In this document: piece after piece, positions 53,584-60,449 of the stretch | Layout of the letters: each line of letters starts with the position of its first letter | How positions within the stretch are numbered: the first letter of the stretch is position 1 | Source: Legionella nautarum | GTDB lineage: Bacteria; Pseudomonadota; Gammaproteobacteria; Legionellales; Legionellaceae | Reading direction: 5' to 3' | Assembly (NCBI RefSeq): GCF_001467895.1 | Contig: NZ_LNYO01000013.1 | Span: forward strand, 352,686 to 416,685 | Length of the DNA: 64,000 nucleotides | Notes under the pieces: model-generated | The model's database searches: none | What the model was told of the DNA's origin: nothing | Seen by the model: only the letters and a program-made list of their open reading frames with translations | Translations under genes and position numbers: made by a program

Positions 53584-54519
53584 TCACAGCTTATTACTGG
53601 ATGGGGGAGAAGATAACTCATCTTTTTTCAATAAGCCGCGAGCTTCTAGAATTTTAGGTATCTCAGAATGCAGCTCAACGCTAACTACTGGATTATTACT
53701 AACTCCGCGCCCCAGATTGTCTGTCGCAACTTTTGATAGTACATTGGCAACTGCCTGGATATCTTTATTGGCTTTATCCGGATCTGCACTCTTATCTTTA
53801 TGAAGGATCTTAATTAATTCCCCTGTTCCATAGATTGAAGCCGAATAGCAATTAGAAACATAAAGAGTACAATGTTGTGGTTCACAAATAGTCTTATTAA
53901 TACGGTCAAAAAGCTTTTTGGCTTGTTTTCCGGTTATTACAACCGCATCAGGATTCGCAGGTCTTTCGTCACTCACACGCCTGAATGCCAAGGAAGAATG
54001 ATAAAAAGGGGATTGTTGTGTCCTATCCGCAAAAGCTTGTTTTTTTGCAAAACATACCTCAAATTTTTCATCGTCTCCTATTTCATAAGGTTCCATATTG
54101 AGCATTTGAGCAGGTTTTATAAGCACTTTAGGTGCGGTTTTATCGTTGGTCATGGGTTCGCTAATAAAATCACTACCTTCAAGTAAGTCATAGTGCTTTT
54201 CATTATCTAAATGGGTACCAAGCGCTTTAAATACCAAGGGACTTTGCGTTATTTTATTTAAAAGATTGTCTTTTGGATTTGTATTTCTCGCATAGTGTGG
54301 ACTTTGTCGTCCAACTACTAACCATTCTTTGTGCTTTGCCTCAACGATCTCTCTTTTAGGCGCTGTTTTTTCTTCAGGTTCGGCGATACTTTGCATAGTA
54401 TCTTTTAATTTTTTGTATTTATAGGTTTCATCCGCTAAATAATATCCACCAACACCTACAATTCCACCTACTATATGAGGTTGTTTAAAAAATACAGATA
54501 CTGCTCTCCAAGCCATCAT
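53584..54519 (-). CDS. Hypothetical protein with permuted papain-like His...Asn-Cys pattern (paralog 1)
   Basis: 311 residues. A short hydrophobic N-terminal segment (PHIVGGIVGVGGYYL) may be a membrane anchor. The core has His174 in PFYHSSLAF followed by Cys224 in YVSNCYSASIYG, the His-first, Asn-Cys-later order of circularly permuted NlpC/P60-like folds (PPPDE, LRAT, YiiX). The 54812 gene across the intergenic gap carries the same motifs (HSAVAF, NSNCYSAS, LGxGVxNNxVV), so the two are diverged paralogs, oriented head to head. Effector status is inferred. Confidence 0.65.
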   Translation of the reverse strand: MMAWRAVSVFFKQPHIVGGIVGVGGYYLADETYKYKKLKDTMQSIAEPEEKTAPKREIVEAKHKEWLVVGRQSPHYARNTNPKDNLLNKITQSPLVFKALGTHLDNEKHYDLLEGSDFISEPMTNDKTAPKVLIKPAQMLNMEPYEIGDDEKFEVCFAKKQAFADRTQQSPFYHSSLAFRRVSDERPANPDAVVITGKQAKKLFDRINKTICEPQHCTLYVSNCYSASIYGTGELIKILHKDKSADPDKANKDIQAVANVLSKVATDNLGRGVSNNPVVSVELHSEIPKILEARGLLKKDELSSPPSSNKL

Positions 54520-54811
54520 TAACCCTCTTTAAGTCATTTAAACAAAGTATATAACTTAAACATTAAGGGTTTATTATGGTCGTGGAATTTCTAAATTGCG
54601 CATAGAGAAAGGTTTGTTGCATTGACTCGACATCTTACAGTCTATTCATGACCCTGTTTTTCTAAAATTGATTGATAGAACCTGGCTTATGTGCAAAAAT
54701 AAAGAACACTAAGCTCAGTTTATAATAATTGCTAATAAGAGGTTTAAAACCGGCTTAGTTTTATTTGAAAAGACCATATTTGTTTTAAACGGAGTTTTAT
54801 ACGCTAGGAAT

Positions 54812-55714
54812 ATGGAGTCCGCAAACAATTTACCTAGGAGAAGGATAGTGCCATTGGAAAGATTTTTTGTACGTGGAACCTTAGGGCTAATTGGGAATCA
54901 ATCAGTAAAATTATCTACCACCCTTAATCGCTCTTTTCTTAATCGTTCATTATTTTTTGCTGCAACTCAATCGACCAGCACAGCGTCAAAGACCTTCAGT
55001 TTAGACCCAGTAGAAATACCCCCAGAAAAAATGAAATCCTTGGATGAAATGCCGAATAATGGACAATATGAATTAATGTTTGCCACTAAATCAGGGCTTC
55101 CTATTCCAATGCTTCCTATTAGCCATTCAGCAGTTGCCTTTAAAGATACACAAACCGACAACATCTTTGTTTATGGTCGTCAAAGTCCCTGGGATTTTTT
55201 CAATTGGGTACGAGATGGGATTAGTTTCCGTACTGAAATGGATAACGAAAGAAAATACCTCAATAAAAATTATCCCTTCACTGCGTACCCTACCGGTGCT
55301 TTATTTGCGAAAGACGAGATTGCAGCGTTTTTTAATAAGACAGATACCCTGATTAATAAAAAACAATTTTGTAATATGTTTAACTCTAATTGCTATTCTG
55401 CTTCTGTTACCGTATTCGCGCTAGCTCTTGAAATCTTAGCTAAAAGAGAAAAGTTTGTTGCTGAAGAGATCAATAACGTCTTAAAAGTATTAGAAGGTCA
55501 TCCCTTACAAGATCATTTATCTTTAGGGGTTATGAATAACTCGGTAGTGCAAAGCAGCTTGAAATCAGCTGTTTCTTCAGTGCAGGCACGGGTAACTTCG
55601 ATAAAAAACCCCACCGCAGCAGAACAGGAATTGCAACAGCAAACTGAAGAGTTGCTTAGAACCTTGGCTCATGAGGGAAGTGAAAAGTTGACGAGAGATT
55701 GTTTTTCAATTTAA
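54812..55714 (+). CDS. Hypothetical protein with permuted papain-like His...Asn-Cys pattern (paralog 2)
   Basis: 300 residues, AGGA before the ATG. Shared with the divergent neighbour: YELMFATKSG...HSAVAF (His105), FNSNCYSASVTVFALAL (Cys194) and LSLGVMNNSVVQSSL. His-Cys spacing is 89 here against 50 in the partner; the extra part includes DFFNWVRDGISFRTEM. The N-terminal 70 residues are basic and Ser/Thr-rich. I do not know the family; the fold reading is from motif order and local strand pattern. Confidence 0.65.
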   Translation: MESANNLPRRRIVPLERFFVRGTLGLIGNQSVKLSTTLNRSFLNRSLFFAATQSTSTASKTFSLDPVEIPPEKMKSLDEMPNNGQYELMFATKSGLPIPMLPISHSAVAFKDTQTDNIFVYGRQSPWDFFNWVRDGISFRTEMDNERKYLNKNYPFTAYPTGALFAKDEIAAFFNKTDTLINKKQFCNMFNSNCYSASVTVFALALEILAKREKFVAEEINNVLKVLEGHPLQDHLSLGVMNNSVVQSSLKSAVSSVQARVTSIKNPTAAEQELQQQTEELLRTLAHEGSEKLTRDCFSI

Positions 55715-55788
55715 TTTCTGCAGATCCGCAGGTTGCATGCCTAAATCAACTTGTTACTTTTTGTGAAGCTTAGGGATGATTAAAAGAC

Positions 55789-55810
55789 GGATACCCCATT
55801 TGGGGCATCC
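55789..55810 (-). terminator. Terminator after precursor 1 of the MNIO operon
   Basis: Minus strand GGATGCCCC-AAAT-GGGGTATCC followed by GTCTTTTAATC. Almost the same hairpin follows precursor 2 (57953-57974). Confidence 0.75.
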
Positions 55811-55825
55811 GTAGTACCATTAATA

Positions 55826-56155
55826 TTAGCTTTTGCAGCCGTTGGCGCTTTTGCATTTATTGTAAGTTTTGCAGTTATGGGAGCTTTTGCATTTATTGTA
55901 ACTTTTGCAGTTATGGGAGCTTTTGCATTTATTGTAACTCTTGCAGTTGTGGGAGCTTTTGCATTTATTGTAACTCTTGCAGTTATGGGAGCTTTTGCAA
56001 TGATTGTGACACTTACAAGAATTTTTAGCGTAATTAGCACCTGGACTAACCTGAGTGCTTGAACCTCCAGTTCCGGAATTAGTGCTTGCGGCATAAAGAC
56101 CAGATGCGAAGAGGGCTGCTGCTGCGGTTGCGATAATGCGGGCTTTCTTATCCAT
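55826..56155 (-). CDS. Cys-repeat RiPP precursor 1 (MNIO substrate)
   Basis: 109 residues from the ATG at 56155 (GGAG 6 bases upstream). Signal peptide DKKARIIATAAAALFASGLYAA, a 25-residue linker, then a core with 12 Cys at mostly 6-residue steps: SSHNCKSYNKCK repeated four times. The signal peptide is near-identical to that of precursor 2 upstream, and so is the promoter region. MNIO enzymes with a DUF2063 partner convert Cys of exported precursors to oxazolone/thioamide or thiooxazole groups that bind metal, as in bufferins. The motif here is N-C-K-S rather than the known EGKCG, so the chemistry is open. Confidence 0.82.
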   Translation of the reverse strand: MDKKARIIATAAAALFASGLYAASTNSGTGGSSTQVSPGANYAKNSCKCHNHCKSSHNCKSYNKCKSSHNCKSYNKCKSSHNCKSYNKCKSSHNCKTYNKCKSANGCKS

Positions 56156-56191
56156 ATCAATCTCCATTTGTTATAGACAAAAATCTCTTTA

Positions 56192-56220
56192 AGAATAGAT
56201 GGCTGACTAACATTTTGCAA
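56192..56220 (-). promoter_or_regulatory. Promoter of precursor 1
   Basis: Minus strand TTGCAA (56220-56215), 17-base spacer, TATTCT (56197-56192). The same spacing and the same CATCTATTCTTAA context occur before precursor 2. Confidence 0.6.
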
Positions 56221-56274
56221 GGTACATTAAATTTATTGCTGGCTGAGTGTTTATTGCTCATCACAAGCTTGTGC

Positions 56275-57045
56275 CTATTTTCGTTCAAAAAGATGATCAT
56301 TTAACCATGAGTGAAGTTTTTGTACTATATAACTTGCTACTTCGGTTTCAGGTATTTTATGGCTGAGCTGCTCACAAAGTTCCATAAAAGTCGCTTGAGA
56401 TTGGATTGCCTGTAGTAGAGTTTGCTCTAAGTGATCAAGTTTATAATAGTGCACTTCAAGTTGACGTCGCCAAATGAGTACAAATTGCGGGTTTTTAAGT
56501 TTTCTAGGCTGAGGTATTGCAAGACCTCGTCGTACCGCTTCAATAAGCGCCAGACTATTCCAATGCATACAAAGAATTTGGCTGGAAGGATGGAGGTATA
56601 ATCTAAGCTTAGGCCAGGCTTTGGGGGCTAAGTCCCGTAAATCGGATTCTGAAAGCAGTTCGGCATTAGGTCTAACAATTGCCTCGGATTCAGCCCATTC
56701 AAAGGCGGCAATTTCACTTAAATAAGTTTTTTTCCTAAAAGCTGGTGTTTCTAGGAGAAATTGGCTGAAATGTTGACCGAATGAATTAAGTGAATAATGG
56801 TAGGAGGGATAGGCGTCGATGTATTTTCGACAAACCGTATTAAATTTTGATTCGCCTAATACTGCAGCTAAGGTTGAGTAATCATTCGCCAATGTTTCTT
56901 CGAGTCGACCATAGAATCCGTGGGCATAAATAGCAACGCGGTCGTCAATAGAGCCCCGTGGCGGTGGGCAAAGATAAGGCTCGATCAAAGGATCTAAAGT
57001 CAACATCGAATTTTGAAATAAACTATGTAATTCATTGAGTTTCAT
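56275..57045 (-). CDS. DUF2063 partner protein of the MNIO enzyme (HvfC/BufC type)
   Basis: 256 residues. The N-terminal DUF2063 region is recognisable: RVAIYAHGFYGRLEETLANDYSTLAAVLGESKFNTVCRKYIDAYPSYHYSLNSFGQHF. The C-terminal part (residues ~150-256) is a winged-helix-like or docking domain. In related systems it binds the precursor and feeds it to the DUF692 enzyme. It overlaps the MNIO gene by 14 bases, so the two subunits are coupled. Confidence 0.92.
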   Translation of the reverse strand: MKLNELHSLFQNSMLTLDPLIEPYLCPPPRGSIDDRVAIYAHGFYGRLEETLANDYSTLAAVLGESKFNTVCRKYIDAYPSYHYSLNSFGQHFSQFLLETPAFRKKTYLSEIAAFEWAESEAIVRPNAELLSESDLRDLAPKAWPKLRLYLHPSSQILCMHWNSLALIEAVRRGLAIPQPRKLKNPQFVLIWRRQLEVHYYKLDHLEQTLLQAIQSQATFMELCEQLSHKIPETEVASYIVQKLHSWLNDHLFERK

Positions 57046-57913
57046 GTTCCAAGCTCGCTTCTATAGTAGCTAAAGAATTTTGTTTAATCATTTTTGCATA
57101 ATCTAATTCTTGCCATAATTCTTCAAAAGGGGGGATATGATCATCGCGTTCTATCATCGTTGATATATCGCCAAAGCGTTTGACCGCTTTAGCATAAAGC
57201 TCCCAAACCTCAGTAATAATCGGGTGATCGTGAGTATCAATAATATAGTTTTCACAATTCAAATGACCGGCTAAATGAAATTGCTGGACGCGATTGATTG
57301 GAATTGAATCAATGTAAAGAAGCGGATCAAAGCCATGGTTGAAGGCACTGACAAAGATATTATTAATATCCAATAGAATTAGACAATCAGCACGATTCGC
57401 GATTTCAGTAAGAAATTCCCATTCTGTCATTTCCGAGGTTTTATAAGTGATATAACTGGATACGTTTTCGAGTAGGATTTGCCGTTGATAAAAATCCTGT
57501 ACGTATTTTACCCGCTCTACAACATGTTCAATTGCTTCTTCGGTGTAAGCTAAGGGTAACAAATCATGCATATTCCTTTGATGAACGCCTGTCCAACAGA
57601 GATGATCGGAAATCCATTGTGGTTGAATACGATCCGCTAATTGCTTGACCTGTTTTAAATAATCAATATTGAGCGGATCAGTGCTACCAATCGATAAGGA
57701 TACACCATGCATAACAAGGGGATAGTTTTCACGTATTTTATCTAGATAGTAAAGTGGATTTCCTCCATCAACCAGATAGTTTTCAGTAAGAATTTCAAAC
57801 CAATCGATCGTTGGGTTCTGTTCTAAAATAAACTGATAATGCTCTGAACGTAAGCCTAATCCCATACCTAAAGATAGGTATTTTCTTTCTTGAATGTGAT
57901 TATTGTTTTCCAT
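57032..57913 (-). CDS. Multinuclear non-heme iron oxidative enzyme (MNIO, DUF692; HvfB/BufB type)
   Basis: 293 residues, TIM-barrel of the DUF692 family. Metal-binding residues are visible in order: FEILTENY (Glu), VMHGVSLSIGS (His), WISDHLCWTG (Asp-His), LLENVSSY (Glu-Asn), LLDINNIFVSAFNHG (Asp-Asn, His), FHLAGH (His), DTHDHPI (Asp-His) and IERDDHIP (Glu-Asp). It oxidises Cys residues of a peptide using two or three iron ions and oxygen. It is placed after precursor 2 and an attenuator-like hairpin, and before its partner gene. Confidence 0.94.
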   Translation of the reverse strand: MENNNHIQERKYLSLGMGLGLRSEHYQFILEQNPTIDWFEILTENYLVDGGNPLYYLDKIRENYPLVMHGVSLSIGSTDPLNIDYLKQVKQLADRIQPQWISDHLCWTGVHQRNMHDLLPLAYTEEAIEHVVERVKYVQDFYQRQILLENVSSYITYKTSEMTEWEFLTEIANRADCLILLDINNIFVSAFNHGFDPLLYIDSIPINRVQQFHLAGHLNCENYIIDTHDHPIITEVWELYAKAVKRFGDISTMIERDDHIPPFEELWQELDYAKMIKQNSLATIEASLEHETQ

Positions 57914-57952
57914 CGATTATCGGTTCCTAAAATGGATAAATAAGTTGAAGAC

Positions 57953-57974
57953 AGATGCCCCAATTGGGGCATCT
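57953..57974 (-). terminator. Attenuator hairpin between precursor 2 and the MNIO gene
   Basis: Perfect AGATGCCCC-AATT-GGGGCATCT, 8 bases after the precursor stop and 40 bases before the MNIO ATG. Partial termination here would yield much more precursor than enzyme. Confidence 0.7.
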
Positions 57975-57981
57975 TAGTGTA

Positions 57982-58599
57982 TTAATAAGAGTCGCTAGAG
58001 CTTTTGCAGCTATGTTTGCTCTTGCAGTTGTTGTAACTTTTACAATTGTTATGGCTTTTGCAGTTGTTATAACTTTTGCAGTTGTTTTTGCTTTTACAGT
58101 TGTTATAACTTTTGCAGTTGTTTTTGCTCTTGCTTTTGCAATTGTTATAAGTTTTGCAATTGTTGTAACTTTTACAGTTGTTTTTGCTCTTGCTTTTGCA
58201 GTTGTTATAACTTTTGCAGTTGTTGTAACTTTTGCAGTTGTTTTTCCCCTTGTTATAACTCTTGCAGGAGTGTTTAGAGCCTCCAGAATCCCCATAACCA
58301 CTATCGGAGTTTCCTCCATAGCCACTATTGGAGTTTCCTCCATAACCGCTATTGGAGTTTCCTCCATAACCACTATTGGATTTGCCACCGGAGTTTCCTC
58401 CAGTAGGAGTTCCGTAAGTACCACCGCCTGGACTTGTTCCCCAACCTCCGGATGTTTTTCCTCCAGAGCTATTATTGGAGCTGTTTGATCCCCCATAACC
58501 ACTATTGGAGTCAGAGCCTCCGTATCCGGAAGAGGCATAAAGACCAGAGGCAAAGAGAGCTGCTGCTGTTGTTGCGATGATGCGGGCTTTCTTATCCAT
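57982..58599 (-). CDS. Cys-repeat RiPP precursor 2 (MNIO substrate)
   Basis: 205 residues from the ATG at 58599 (GGAG upstream). Signal peptide as in precursor 1 (DKKARIIATTAAALFASGLYAS). A Gly/Ser/Asn/Tyr-rich linker of ~80 residues with NSGYGG repeats follows, then a ~100-residue core with 14 Cys in KSYNNC / KSKNNC units. The DNA shows the same repeats, which create spurious long frames on the other strand. First gene of the operon precursor 2 - MNIO - DUF2063. The core is far longer than that of known bufferins. Confidence 0.85.
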   Translation of the reverse strand: MDKKARIIATTAAALFASGLYASSGYGGSDSNSGYGGSNSSNNSSGGKTSGGWGTSPGGGTYGTPTGGNSGGKSNSGYGGNSNSGYGGNSNSGYGGNSDSGYGDSGGSKHSCKSYNKGKNNCKSYNNCKSYNNCKSKSKNNCKSYNNCKTYNNCKSKSKNNCKSYNNCKSKNNCKSYNNCKSHNNCKSYNNCKSKHSCKSSSDSY

Positions 58600-58636
58600 T
58601 TCAATCTCCATTTGTAATAGACAAAAATCTTAATTA

Positions 58637-58665
58637 AGAATAGATGAATGATTAACTATCTTCAA
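58637..58665 (-). promoter_or_regulatory. Promoter of precursor 2 and the MNIO operon
   Basis: Minus strand TTGAAG (58665-58660), 17-base spacer, TATTCT (58642-58637). Matches the promoter of precursor 1 in spacing, -10 and flanks; the leader ATTTTTGTCTAT also recurs. Confidence 0.6.
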
Positions 58666-58713
58666 GGTGTATAAAATTTGAATGGCCTGAATGTTGCTAG
58701 GGGTTCAAGGGTA

Positions 58714-58749
58714 GCAAAGCTTATCAAGATTAATCTTGATAAGCTTTGC
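58714..58749. terminator. 36-base perfect palindrome
   Basis: Each 18-base arm reads GCAAAGCTTATCAAGATT. It lies 47 bases after the MFS stop and just upstream of the precursor promoter. Likely a terminator for the MFS gene; a cruciform or operator role is possible. Confidence 0.6.
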
Positions 58750-58796
58750 ATTTCTGTCGTTTAAATTTTCAGTGCTCAAATAGCAACTCTTTGATT

Positions 58797-60029
58797 TCAC
58801 AGTACACTATTTGCAGCGAAAGGAGTTTTTTCGCGCTCTTGATAAGAAAGCGCAAAGAAACCAATCACGGCTAGGGCTAAAGTCAAAGGGATAACACTTA
58901 AGCCATAAATGAATGCACTTGATAGACTAGGGCCACCGAAAGTATTGATCAAAAGTCCTATTGTGGTGTGAAAAGCGTAACCAAAACTCATGATGATCAT
59001 ATTGGCAATCGCAGTGGTAATCCCTGCAACACTCTCAGGTAAATAGGTTGATGCTTTATAAATAGCCAAAATCTGATAAGCAGAACAAACGCCAACTAAA
59101 ATAAAGCCAATAGCCATGGTATTGACTGTCAATTGTTGCGAAATTAAAGCGAGAAATACCAGCATCATAGCTATCCCAGCGCCAATAATAACCGCAAGAT
59201 AATTATTCGCTTTTTCCGCAATAAAACTTAAGACGGGTGCGCCAAAGCACATACCAATAAAAATCATTGACGGTAAATAACTGGCAAGAGTTGGATCAAA
59301 GCCATAAACACGTTTTATAAACGCTGAGCCCCAGACATCGGCAAAACCTTCTAATGGTCCGACCATTAGACCTGATAAAAGGCATAAAGCAATAATTTGC
59401 CGATTAGTCAGTACCCGCTTGATATCAGCCATAATCGAGTTTGATTGATTAGTCTTGTCAATTTCCGGCACGATGAAGTAGGTGAGAGCTGCTAATAAAA
59501 TGCCAAAGAAAGCAAAAAGTTGCACGACAGTCTTATACCCTAAACTGCTGCAGAGATAGCTCACTGGCCCACCGCCGTAGATCGCTCCGATTAAGCCTAT
59601 AGTGACTGAAAAGCTGAGCATGCGCGTGAAAAGTTGCTCTTTAAAGGCCATGCGAATTATTTTGAAAGTGCCTAAGATTGCTGCGGAAGACCCAATGCCA
59701 ATTAAAGCACGGCCAATCATGGGGTAGACCCATTGCTCAGCGAAAAGAATAGGTAAAAGACCAATGACTGTCAGCAAAATGCAACCGGTCATTACTTTTT
59801 TGGGGCCAAAACGATCGAGCATAATGCCAATAGGCAAATGCATTAAAGAATAACCAAGGTAGTAAATACCAGAAAATTGGCCAAACACTGCCGTGTCGAT
59901 ATGAAATTGCTGAATAAAATTATCCAGCATAATATTAGGCATGACGCGCAAAATGTATTGATAAGCATAGAATAATGAAGCAATGATCCATATTCCCCAT
60001 GCCGCAATGCGTGTAATCGATTTATTCAT
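58797..60029 (-). CDS. MFS transporter
   Basis: 410 residues, 12 membrane helices. The loop 2-3 motif YLGYSLMHLPIGIMLDRFGPKKVMTGC is the typical MFS signature (G.LxDRxGxxxxx). Others: IGRALIGIGSSAAILGTFKII and GFADVWGSAFIKRVYGF. It has the look of anion:cation symporter or phthalate-permease relatives common in Legionella. The substrate is unknown. ATG at 60029. Confidence 0.92.
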   Translation of the reverse strand: MNKSITRIAAWGIWIIASLFYAYQYILRVMPNIMLDNFIQQFHIDTAVFGQFSGIYYLGYSLMHLPIGIMLDRFGPKKVMTGCILLTVIGLLPILFAEQWVYPMIGRALIGIGSSAAILGTFKIIRMAFKEQLFTRMLSFSVTIGLIGAIYGGGPVSYLCSSLGYKTVVQLFAFFGILLAALTYFIVPEIDKTNQSNSIMADIKRVLTNRQIIALCLLSGLMVGPLEGFADVWGSAFIKRVYGFDPTLASYLPSMIFIGMCFGAPVLSFIAEKANNYLAVIIGAGIAMMLVFLALISQQLTVNTMAIGFILVGVCSAYQILAIYKASTYLPESVAGITTAIANMIIMSFGYAFHTTIGLLINTFGGPSLSSAFIYGLSVIPLTLALAVIGFFALSYQEREKTPFAANSVL

Positions 60030-60449
60030 AAGTTATCACTTCGGTTGTTTATTTCTTTGAAAATTAACTCTGTGTTTTTTAAGAGTTAGGGATTTAAATT
60101 GTGGATGCTAGATAATACTCCGCTCAGCGGAGAAGATTGCTTAGAAGTGACCTAAAAAAATGTTCGCGAGTAGACATCTTTGTTTTCTCACAAAGAGTAA
60201 AAATCATTGCCATAAAAAGCATAATATGTTCATTCTTGAAAGATGTCAACACTGAAGAAATATTCTCCTCAAAACAAATTGGATGAAAATTAATTTTTTA
60301 TAGCCAAAAATTGCAAAGAAAGCATAAATTTTTTTTGCATATTGTAATTATATTTGGCAATTTATGTGGAAATTGTTACTATATGCTCAGTTGGGAACTT
60401 CTTTTTTAGTAATTATTCGGTTGCTATCTTACTTTGTGAGAAATTTATT
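60030..60449. other. Intergenic region between divergent genes
   Basis: 420 bases, AT-rich, containing the two divergent promoters that must drive the MFS and the CE-clan-like genes. A frame continues upstream of 60450 to a TTG at 60354 but lacks a ribosome site. I see no repeat or RNA. Confidence 0.4.

Noticed and set aside
57990-58265. CRISPR-like regular repeats
   Set aside because: The periodicity follows codons of the Cys-Lys-Ser units, with no unique spacers and no cas genes.
57955-58488. Long Val/Phe-rich plus-strand frame (177 residues)
   Set aside because: It is the antisense shadow of the repetitive precursor 2; the repeats keep the opposite frames open. The minus frame has signal peptide, promoter and operon context.
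60354-60449. N-terminal extension of the CE-clan-like protein from a TTG
   Set aside because: No ribosome site, and the extension is a hydrophobic, unrelated stretch; the ATG at 60450 is the simpler start.
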